A stretch of 5,312 nt of DNA, from contig CANGRP010000182.1 of NCBI GenBank assembly GCA_947456005.1, positions 1 to 5,312 of the forward strand. Direction: 5' to 3'. The notes under the pieces are model-generated. The model did not search any database, was not told where the DNA came from, and saw only the letters and a list, made by a program, of their open reading frames with translations. Shown here piece by piece: positions 1 through 4,989 of the stretch (its first letter is position 1; the number at the start of each line of letters is the position of its first letter). The position numbers were made by a program, and so were the translations under genes. The stretch is from Caulobacteraceae bacterium (lineage in GTDB: Bacteria; Pseudomonadota; Alphaproteobacteria; Caulobacterales; Caulobacteraceae).

Positions 1-346
1 CATGGCCTTCCAGGCCGCCGCCGCCCTCCCGGACCGCATCGCCGCAGTGGGCTCCTTCCACGGCGGGGGTCTCGTCACCGCCGGGCCCGACAGTCCGCAC
101 CGCCTCATCACACGCACCCGGGCGGACTACCTGGTCGCCATCGCCGAGAACGACGACCAGAAGGAACCCCAGGCCAAGGACGCCCTGCGCGCGGCCTTCC
201 GGGCCGCCGGCCGACCCGCAGAGGTCGAGGTCTACGCTGGGGCCCAGCATGGCTGGTGCGTGCCCGGATCGGCCGTCTACAACCCCGAGGCCGCCGAGCG
301 CGCCTGGTCAGCCCTCCTCGCCCTCTACCGTCGCCGCCTCACCTGA
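1..346 (+). CDS. Dienelactone hydrolase family protein, 3' part only
   Basis: This is the C-terminal ~114 residues of an alpha/beta-hydrolase of the dienelactone hydrolase (DLH) family, probably a cytoplasmic esterase or lactonase. The reading frame is open from the left edge. The ATG at position 2 is most likely an internal Met just after the nucleophile-elbow motif (usually G-x-C-x-G-G), which lies outside the window. Counting from that Met, the segment AVGSFHGGGL (15-24) matches the strand following the nucleophile. AENDDQ (48-53) carries the expected acid (probably D51), and AQHGW (81-85) carries the triad histidine H83. The Cys nucleophile cannot be checked. The stop is TGA at 344-346, and the last 39 bases overlap the 3' end of tadA on the other strand. 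The substrate is unknown: classical DLH opens dienelactone in chlorocatechol breakdown, but most family members are uncharacterised and nothing here points to a catabolic cluster. Confidence 0.85.
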   Translation, partial: MAFQAAAALPDRIAAVGSFHGGGLVTAGPDSPHRLITRTRADYLVAIAENDDQKEPQAKDALRAAFRAAGRPAEVEVYAGAQHGWCVPGSAVYNPEAAERAWSALLALYRRRLT

Positions 347-808
347 CCGGCGGCCGCGCCGGGCGCGGAAGAATCCCTTCAGCAGGCTGGCGGACTCCGC
401 CGCCAGGACCCCACCCGAAACCTCCGGCCGCCAGTGGCAGGTGGGCTGGTCAAAGACTCGCGCCCCGTGCAGGACGCCGCCGCCCTTCGCGTCCTCGGCG
501 CCGAACACCACCCGTCCGATCCGGGCGTGGCTGATCGCCCCGGCGCACATGGGGCAGGGCTCCAGGGTCACGTAGAGGGTCAGGCCGGTCAGCCGGTAGT
601 TGCCCCGCTTCCGGGCCGCAGCCCGCAAGGCGCGGATTTCTGCGTGGGCGGTGGGGTCGGACTCACCGATCGGAGCGTTGCCCGCCGCCGCGACGACCTC
701 GCCGGTGGCCGGATCGACCACGACGGCGCCCACGGGGGTCTCCCCCCGGTCCGCGGCGGCTTGCGCCTCGGCCAGCGCAATGCGCATGTACTCAGGATCA
801 TGGTCCAC
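308..808 (-). CDS. tadA: tRNA-specific adenosine deaminase TadA
   Basis: TadA converts adenosine 34 to inosine in the anticodon of tRNA-Arg(ACG), letting it read several arginine codons. It is a zinc-dependent cytidine-deaminase-fold enzyme. The 166-residue product has the complete motif set: PVGAVVV (25-31), N44 in GNAPIG, H55-A-E57 (zinc ligand and proton-shuttle Glu), and PCPMC with zinc ligands C85 and C88. The substrate-side motif RIGRVVFGAEDAKGG (96-110) also matches the E. coli enzyme. The start is a GTG at 808. I prefer it to the in-frame ATG at 787 because the residues it adds, DPEYM, match the conserved N-terminus of family members. Neither start has a good ribosome binding site. 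The bases at 839-844 read TTGACC on this strand, like a -35 box, but no convincing -10 follows. The C-terminal extension after FFRARRG runs 39 bases into the neighbouring hydrolase gene, and the 5' end overlaps rluB by 9 bases. The enzyme assignment is secure; the start is less so. Confidence 0.95.
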   Translation of the reverse strand: MDHDPEYMRIALAEAQAAADRGETPVGAVVVDPATGEVVAAAGNAPIGESDPTAHAEIRALRAAARKRGNYRLTGLTLYVTLEPCPMCAGAISHARIGRVVFGAEDAKGGGVLHGARVFDQPTCHWRPEVSGGVLAAESASLLKGFFRARRGRRSGEAATVEGEEG

Positions 809-812
809 GATC
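796..812. repeat. 17-bp near-palindrome spanning the tadA and rluB start codons
   Basis: The sequence GATCATGGTCCACGATC has 8-base arms (GATCATGG and, on the other strand, GATCGTGG) around a central T. Seven of eight arm positions match. The single mismatch is the first base of the start codons: the rluB ATG (800-802) lies in one arm and the tadA GTG (806-808, minus strand) in the other. The repeat is directly visible. Any function as an operator or expression signal is speculative, and it may be a chance result of two similar start contexts meeting head to head. Confidence 0.5.
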
Positions 813-2026
813 CGTTACGAACCCCTGGCGGCGACGAAGGTCAATCCCCGGAGGGTGGCGGCGAGCGCATCGCCAAGGCCCTGGCCCGCGCCGGGGTGGC
901 CTCGCGCCGCGAGGTGGAGCGCCTGATCGCCGAGGGTCGGGTCGCCATCAACGGCCGGACCCTCACGACCCCGGCCGTCCGGATCGAGGCCGGCGACATC
1001 CTGACCGTCGATGGCGAGGTGGTGGGCGACGCCGAGCCCGTCCGCCTGTTCCGCTACCACAAGCCCTCGGGCCTGGTGACCTCGCACAAGGATCCCCAGG
1101 GCCGGCCCACCGTCTTCCAGGCCCTGCCGCCCGGCCTGCCCCGTCTGATCTCAGTGGGCCGGCTGGACCTGGCCACCGAGGGCCTACTCCTCCTGACCAA
1201 CGACGGGGGCTTGGCCCGCAGCCTGGAGCTTCCCTCGACGGGCCTGGTCCGCCGCTACCGGGCTCGCGCCTTCGGTCGGATCACGCAGGACCGGCTCGAC
1301 GCCCTGAAGTCCGGAGTGACCGTAGAGGGGGTCCGTTACGGGCCCATCGAGGCGGTGATCGACAAGGCCAGGGATGGCGCCAGCGGCGCCAACCTCTGGA
1401 TCAGCGTCACCCTGTCCGAGGGCAAGAACCGCGAGGTCCGCAAGGTGCTGGAGTCGGTCGGCCTGAAGGTCAACCGGCTGATTCGTCTCGCCTACGGCCC
1501 CTTCGCCCTCTCCACCCTGCCGCCGGGCGAGATCGAGGAGGTGGGGCCACGGGTGATCCGCGAGCTCTTCAGCGACCTGATCCCGCCCGAGGACCTGCCC
1601 AAGGGCGACAAGCCGAAGTGGAGCCGCCGGGCGCCCGTGTCCGAGAAGCGCCGGGAGGGCGCCGGCGAGGCCATCGTGTCCGCCGAGGCTCCCGAAACCC
1701 GTGGCCGCCCGGCCTACAAGGTCGGCTGGGCGCGGCCCAAGCCCAAGCCGCCGGGTGGGCGCCCGCCTCCGAAGCCTGGAACCCGCAAGCCCGAGTCCTG
1801 GAAACCCGGGTCCCGCAAGCCCGACGCCGAACGAGCCGGCAAGACCGACATCAGCCGGCCGGCGACGGCGCCCAAGGCGCGGCCGGTCAAACCTTCTGGA
1901 TCTCCACCGGCCGGCGGGCGCCCTCCAGGGCCGCGCGGGCCGAATCGGTCGCCGTCACCTCCAGGAAGGCCCGGCGCTCATCGGAAAGGCCCTCCGAAAG
2001 GGGGCGGTCGAGGGCCGCGCGGGTAA
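800..2026 (+). CDS. rluB: 23S rRNA pseudouridine synthase, RluB type, with long basic tail
   Basis: This is a 408-residue enzyme of the RsuA/RluB/RluE/RluF family; E. coli RluB makes pseudouridine 2605 in 23S rRNA. An N-terminal S4 RNA-binding domain (about 23-72, RIAKALARAGVASRREVERL onward) is followed by the catalytic domain. That domain has the HKPSG motif (87-91) and the family signature GRLDLATEGLLLLTNDG, with catalytic Asp at D123. SEGKNREVRK and the RLIRLAYGPF segment also fit. The core ends near residue 262. Residues 263-408 are a low-complexity Lys/Arg/Pro/Gly-rich tail, probably disordered and RNA-binding, which makes the protein far longer than E. coli RluB (about 290). The frame is open far upstream, but that part is antisense to tadA. 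ATG 800 gives the usual short leader before the S4 domain, although AGGA at 794-797 is too close to be a good ribosome binding site. The last 140 bases are antisense to the enoyl-CoA hydratase gene. RsuA or RluE-type specificity is less likely but not excluded. Confidence 0.92.
   Translation: MVHDPLRTPGGDEGQSPEGGGERIAKALARAGVASRREVERLIAEGRVAINGRTLTTPAVRIEAGDILTVDGEVVGDAEPVRLFRYHKPSGLVTSHKDPQGRPTVFQALPPGLPRLISVGRLDLATEGLLLLTNDGGLARSLELPSTGLVRRYRARAFGRITQDRLDALKSGVTVEGVRYGPIEAVIDKARDGASGANLWISVTLSEGKNREVRKVLESVGLKVNRLIRLAYGPFALSTLPPGEIEEVGPRVIRELFSDLIPPEDLPKGDKPKWSRRAPVSEKRREGAGEAIVSAEAPETRGRPAYKVGWARPKPKPPGGRPPPKPGTRKPESWKPGSRKPDAERAGKTDISRPATAPKARPVKPSGSPPAGGRPPGPRGPNRSPSPPGRPGAHRKGPPKGGGRGPRG
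1772..1831 (+). repeat. Two tandem 30-bp units in the rluB tail
   Basis: Two adjacent 30-base units encode KPGTRKPESW (RluB residues 325-334) and KPGSRKPDAE (335-344). By my count 21 of 30 bases are identical, mostly with third-position or conservative changes. This suggests an old duplication within the Lys/Pro-rich tail, preceded by similar but irregular KPKPPGGRPPPKP sequence. It is a coding repeat and not a mobile element. Confidence 0.6.
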
Positions 2027-2687
2027 GCCGCTTGGCGGCGGCGATGCCCTCGGCCCCGCGTCCCTCCCATTCGCGCGCCATCTCCAGGGCCCGGGCCAGC
2101 GGGTCAGCCGCCAACTCGTGCACCAGACCGATGACGTGGGCCTCGGCGCCCGTGAAGGTCAGGCCGCGCAAGATGATCTCCAGGGCCCTGGCTTCGCCCA
2201 CGACCCGCGGCAGGCGCTGGGTGCCGCCCCCGCCCGGGAAGATACCGATCCGCGTCTCGGGCAGGCCGATCGACTCCGCTTCCGGAGTTGCGATCCGGAG
2301 ATCGCAGGCCAGGGCCAGCTCGAAGCCGCCGCCCTGGCAAAGCCCGTTGATGGCTGCGACCACCGGCTTGTCCGCCGCAGCAATGATGTCCGTCAGCTCC
2401 AGGAAGCCAGGCGGCGGCGGAGGCGCATCGGCGCGCGGAGATGCGGGCGGCGGGCCGTCCTGCAGCCGGGCGCTCAGATCGGCCAGCTCGTCCACGTCGT
2501 AGTGCCGGATGAAGATACCGGGCACGCCCCCGGTCAGGATCAGGCAGCGTACGGACGGATCGTCCAGGGCCGCCTTGGCCTCGGCGTACATCTGTCGGGC
2601 GCCGGGCGCGGTCATCGTGCCCCAGGGCGGGTTGGCGTAGGTCAGGACGACCGCCGCCCCCTTGCGTTCGCGGGTCACCAGGCTCAT
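1887..2687 (-). CDS. Enoyl-CoA hydratase/isomerase (crotonase) family protein
   Basis: This is a 266-residue crotonase-fold protein, likely a cytoplasmic acyl-CoA-processing enzyme. Starting from ATG 2687, the sequence shows the usual N-terminal strand (MSLVTRERKGAAVVLTY), then KPVVAAINGLCQGGGFELALACD (107-129) with the oxyanion-hole glycines and E123. LPETRIGIFPGGGGTQRLPR (142-161) follows with E144. E123 and E144 align with the two catalytic glutamates of enoyl-CoA hydratase (E144/E164 in the rat enzyme), so true hydratase activity is plausible. Two oddities: FIRHYDV (59-65) replaces the common FxAGxDI oxyanion motif, and a Pro-rich loop lies at about 76-95. A start at ATG 2711 is possible, but a strong Shine-Dalgarno sits just before 2687. 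The last 46 codons overlap the rluB tail antisense. The gene stands alone with no fatty-acid operon around it, so its substrate cannot be inferred. Confidence 0.92.
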   Translation of the reverse strand: MSLVTRERKGAAVVLTYANPPWGTMTAPGARQMYAEAKAALDDPSVRCLILTGGVPGIFIRHYDVDELADLSARLQDGPPPASPRADAPPPPPGFLELTDIIAAADKPVVAAINGLCQGGGFELALACDLRIATPEAESIGLPETRIGIFPGGGGTQRLPRVVGEARALEIILRGLTFTGAEAHVIGLVHELAADPLARALEMAREWEGRGAEGIAAAKRLTRAALDRPLSEGLSDERRAFLEVTATDSARAALEGARRPVEIQKV

Positions 2688-2691
2688 CAGG

Positions 2692-2699
2692 ACCTCCCT
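2692..2699 (-). promoter_or_regulatory. Ribosome binding site that decides the enoyl-CoA hydratase start
   Basis: On the minus strand the bases read AGGGAGGT, and the GGAGG core ends 5 bases before ATG 2687. This strong Shine-Dalgarno would lie inside the coding region if translation began at the upstream ATG (2711), whose own upstream sequence is only a G run touching the start. It therefore favours the shorter, 266-residue protein. Confidence 0.8.
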
Positions 2700-2718
2700 G
2701 TCCGTTTCCATCCCCGGT

Positions 2719-2729
2719 CACCCTAGACC
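2719..2729 (-). promoter_or_regulatory. Possible -10 region of the enoyl-CoA hydratase gene (low confidence)
   Basis: The minus strand reads GGTCTAGGGTG, which contains TAGGGT (2725 down to 2720), a TAnnnT-type -10 hexamer. It lies in the 61-base gap between the divergent enoyl-CoA hydratase and rsmD genes, 31 bases before ATG 2687, so the leader would hold the strong ribosome binding site. The same 11 bases occur upstream of phoD. No convincing -35 box is found 16-18 bases further upstream (TGGCGG at best), so this remains a candidate only. Confidence 0.3.
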
Positions 2730-2748
2730 CGACCAAGGCCCGCCCGCC

Positions 2749-3324
2749 ATGCGCATTGTCTCCGGCGCCCTGAAGGGCCGCAGCCTCGCCGCCCCGCCGG
2801 GGCAGGGCACCCGCCCCACCTCCGACCGCGCCCGGCAGGCTGTCTTCAACATCCTGGAGCACGCCGCCTGGGCCCCGCCCCTGGCGGACGCCCGGGTCAT
2901 CGACCTCTTCGCGGGTTCGGGCGCCCTGGGCTTCGAGGCCCTCTCCCGGGGCGCGGCCTTCTGCCTCTTCGTGGAGACCGAGGCCGCCGCCCGGGGCGCC
3001 ATCCGCGACAACGCCGAGGCCTTCGCCCTGTTCGGGCGCACCCGGATCCACCGCCGCGACGCGACGGACCTGGGGGTGCGCCCCGGCGCCGACGGCCCGG
3101 CCTTCACCCTGGCCTTCCTCGACCCGCCCTACGGCAAGGGCCTCGGCGAGACCGCCCTGGCCCGCCTGCGCGAAGGCGGCTGGCTGGCCCCCGGCGCCCT
3201 CGCCGTCCTGGAGACCGGCGCCGGCGAGCCCACACCCGAAGCCCCGGGCTACACCCTCCTGGACGCCCGCACCTGGGGCGCAGCGAAGGTCTGGTTCCTG
3301 CAGCTGGAGGCCGGGGAGGGGTAG
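2749..3324 (+). CDS. rsmD: 16S rRNA (guanine966-N2)-methyltransferase RsmD
   Basis: RsmD uses S-adenosylmethionine to methylate N2 of G966 in helix 31 of 16S rRNA, late in small-subunit assembly. The 191-residue product is close to the usual length (E. coli about 198). It starts with the typical MRIVSGALKGRSL and has RPTSDRARQAVFNIL (22-36), characteristic of the family. The SAM-binding motif I is VIDLFAGSGALGFEALSRGA (50-69), followed by the acidic motif II at E76. The catalytic N-methylase motif DPPYG (125-129) is intact. ATG 2749 is chosen because MRIVSG is the conserved N-terminus, although the frame stays open further upstream. AAGG at 2735-2738 is a weak ribosome binding site about 10 bases away. 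In many alphaproteobacteria rsmD lies close to rluB; here a divergent enoyl-CoA hydratase gene separates them. The 81-base gap to phoD shows no clear terminator. Confidence 0.96.
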   Translation: MRIVSGALKGRSLAAPPGQGTRPTSDRARQAVFNILEHAAWAPPLADARVIDLFAGSGALGFEALSRGAAFCLFVETEAAARGAIRDNAEAFALFGRTRIHRRDATDLGVRPGADGPAFTLAFLDPPYGKGLGETALARLREGGWLAPGALAVLETGAGEPTPEAPGYTLLDARTWGAAKVWFLQLEAGEG

Positions 3325-3351
3325 GCGGGCCGCTTGGCGGCGGTCGCCGGA

Positions 3352-3380
3352 TTGGGCCTGTCATAATTCCGGTCTAGGGT
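3352..3380 (+). promoter_or_regulatory. Candidate sigma-70-type promoter of phoD
   Basis: TTGGGC (3352-3357) and TAGGGT (3375-3380) are separated by exactly 17 bases. They keep the most important positions of the -35 (TTG) and -10 (TAnnnT) boxes. A transcript starting near 3387 would have a short leader of about 19 bases carrying the phoD ribosome binding site. The position, in the gap after rsmD, suggests phoD can be transcribed independently. Only the most conserved positions match, so confidence is moderate. Confidence 0.4.
3358..3376 (+). promoter_or_regulatory. Pho-box-like element before phoD
   Basis: CTGTCAT (3358-3364) is a perfect match to the PhoB half-site of the Pho box (two CTGTCAT repeats separated by about four A/T-rich bases). 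It is followed by AATT. The second half is degenerate: CCGGTCT at the standard spacing, or CGGTCTA (4 of 7) one base further on. An A/T-containing element of this kind is conspicuous in such GC-rich DNA and stands before a phosphate-scavenging gene. However, it lies between the candidate -35 and -10 boxes and reaches into the -10. Classical PhoB activation instead uses a box that replaces the -35. Confidence 0.35.
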
Positions 3381-3396
3381 GTGCGCCGCCTTTCGC

Positions 3397-3402
3397 GGAG
3401 GT
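3397..3402 (+). promoter_or_regulatory. Ribosome binding site of phoD
   Basis: GGAGGT lies 3 bases before ATG 3406 (4 bases after the GGAGG core). It supports this ATG over the in-frame GTG at 3379, which would place the Shine-Dalgarno inside the coding region and push the Tat motif further from the N-terminus. Confidence 0.75.
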
Positions 3403-3405
3403 CCC

Positions 3406-4965
3406 ATGTCCCACGCCCCGCCCCCGTCACGCCGGGGTCTTCTCCTCTCCCTCGCCGCGGGCGCAACCAGCCTCGTTCCCGCCCGGCGGGCCAAGGCCAA
3501 CGCCGTCTTCACGGACTTCCCCTTCCAGCTCGGGGTCGCGGCGGGTGATCCCGCCGAGGACGGCTTCGTGATCTGGACCCGGCTGGCGCCGCGCCCCCTT
3601 GAGACCGGCGGCGGCGTACCGCCAGTTCCGGTTCCCGTCGTCTGGGAGGTGGCTGCCGACCCGGGCTTCACCCAGATCGTGCGACGGGGCGAGGCCCTTG
3701 CCCGCCCCGAGCTCGGACACTCCGTCCATGTGGAGGTGACCGGTCTGGAGCCGGAGCGGGACTACACCTACCGCTTCCTGGCCGGGGGCGAGGCCTCCCC
3801 CCCCGGCCGCGCGAAGACCACCCCGGCGCGGTCGGCCAGTCCCTCCCGGGCGCGCTTTGGCGTCGTTGGCTGCCAGTCCTACGAGCAGGGCCTGTACACT
3901 GCGCACCGGAAGGTCGCCGAGGAGGCCCTCGACTTCATCTACTGCTATGGCGACTACATCTACGAGGGCCGCGGCGCGGCCGCCCCGCCCCGGCCTGGGT
4001 CCCCCCGCGCCCATCTCGGCGGGGAGATCTACTCGCTGGACGATTACCGCCGTCGCTACGCCCAGTACAAGATGGACCCGGACCTGCAGGCCAGCCACGC
4101 CTCCACCGCCTGGTTCTGCACCTGGGACGACCACGAGATCGACAACAACTGGGCCGGGGAAAAGGACCAGGACGGGACGCCCCCCGAGGTTTTCAACCTC
4201 CGCCGGCAGATCGCCCTGCAGGCCTATTACGAGCACATGCCCCTGCGGGCCTCGTCCTTTCCCCGGGGCGTCCGGATGCAGGTCTACCGGAACGCCGCCT
4301 GGGGCGGGCTGCTCGACCTCAACTTCCTCGACACCCGGTCCCACCGCACCGACCAGCCCTGCGGCGACAAGTGGGCCACCACCTGCGACGCCGTCCGGGA
4401 CCCCGCTGCACAGGTTCTGGGTCAGGCGCAGGAGGCCTGGCTGTTCCGCAATCTCGCCCGCTCACAGGCGCGGTGGAAGGTCCTGGCCCAGCAGGTCATG
4501 GTCATGGACCTGGAGCGCCGGGAAGGGCCCGAGCCCGGCTACAACCTCGACACCTGGGCGGGTTACGCCGTGCCCCGGGCCCGGCTTCTCGCCCACCTCC
4601 GGGACCGGCGGATCGGCAACACCGTCATCCTCACGGGGGACGAGCACCAGCACTATGCCGGAGAGGTGTTCCGCGACAGCCGCAACCCCGCCGGCGCGCC
4701 CCTGGCCGTGGAGTTCGTCGCCACCTCCATCAGTTCCGGTGGCGACGGGGTGGACCAGCGCGCGGACGGCCGCCGCTACCTGGCCGACAACCCCTTCCTG
4801 AAGTTCAACAACGCCCAGCGGGGCTACGTCGTCTGCGACGTGAGCCCGGAGGTCTGGCGGACGGAGTTCAAGGTCCTCGACCAGGTCACCCGGCCGGGCG
4901 GCGTCCTCAGCACGCGGGCCGCCTTCGCAGTCGAGAATGGCGCCGGGCGGCTGGTTCCGGCCTGA
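3406..4965 (+). CDS. phoD: PhoD-like alkaline phosphatase, Tat-exported
   Basis: This 519-residue secreted metallophosphatase of the PhoD family hydrolyses phosphate mono- and diesters to release phosphate; characterised members use iron and calcium. The N-terminus has a twin-arginine signal, SRRGLLL (8-14), a hydrophobic stretch, and a plausible cleavage after ANA (A33), so it should reach the periplasm folded. A PhoD_N beta-sandwich domain spans about 38-140 (GVAAGDP, VIWTRLAP, HSVHVEVTGLEPERDYTYRF). The catalytic domain follows with C156 in VVGCQSYEQG (probable iron-binding Cys), GDYIYE with D183, WDDHEIDNN (240-248), DTRSHR (309-314), and TGDEHQH (410-416). All family metal-site motifs look present, so the enzyme should be active. 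It begins 81 bases after rsmD and probably has its own promoter with a Pho-box-like site. It ends 24 bases before the convergent PfpI-like gene. A run of eight C at 3797-3804 lies in the linker after the first domain. Substrate preference (monoester or diester) cannot be told. Confidence 0.94.
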   Translation: MSHAPPPSRRGLLLSLAAGATSLVPARRAKANAVFTDFPFQLGVAAGDPAEDGFVIWTRLAPRPLETGGGVPPVPVPVVWEVAADPGFTQIVRRGEALARPELGHSVHVEVTGLEPERDYTYRFLAGGEASPPGRAKTTPARSASPSRARFGVVGCQSYEQGLYTAHRKVAEEALDFIYCYGDYIYEGRGAAAPPRPGSPRAHLGGEIYSLDDYRRRYAQYKMDPDLQASHASTAWFCTWDDHEIDNNWAGEKDQDGTPPEVFNLRRQIALQAYYEHMPLRASSFPRGVRMQVYRNAAWGGLLDLNFLDTRSHRTDQPCGDKWATTCDAVRDPAAQVLGQAQEAWLFRNLARSQARWKVLAQQVMVMDLERREGPEPGYNLDTWAGYAVPRARLLAHLRDRRIGNTVILTGDEHQHYAGEVFRDSRNPAGAPLAVEFVATSISSGGDGVDQRADGRRYLADNPFLKFNNAQRGYVVCDVSPEVWRTEFKVLDQVTRPGGVLSTRAAFAVENGAGRLVPA

Positions 4966-4989
4966 ACGACGCTTCCGGGGCTCGACGCC

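Noticed and set aside
434..799. Upstream extension of the rluB reading frame
   Set aside because: The extra 122 residues are antisense to tadA, do not resemble any RluB N-terminus, and lie before the usual short leader of the S4 domain.
809..844. tadA promoter with TTGACC (minus strand, 844-839) as -35
   Set aside because: The -35 match is good, but the hexamer 17 bases downstream (TTCGTA) and neighbouring spacings are poor -10 boxes. It was kept only as a remark in the tadA entry.
2104..3051. 315-residue open frame on the minus strand
   Set aside because: It runs across both the hydratase and rsmD genes in the wrong frames and resembles no family. Long spurious frames are expected at this G+C content.
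3329..3350. Possible terminator hairpin after rsmD
   Set aside because: Only 5-base stems form (GCCGC-TTG-GCGGC and CGGCG-GT-CGCCG), the two overlap each other, and no T tract follows. This is expected by chance in GC-rich DNA.
3427..4344. 305-residue open frame on the minus strand
   Set aside because: It is antisense to phoD, whose full motif set is conserved. The product is a Val/Gly/Leu-rich string with no recognisable domain, as expected opposite a GC-rich gene.
3857..4801. 314-residue open frame on the plus strand, shifted relative to phoD
   Set aside because: It is made of Thr/Ser/Pro/Arg repeats typical of a frame-shifted reading of a GC-rich gene, and the phoD frame is clearly the coding one.
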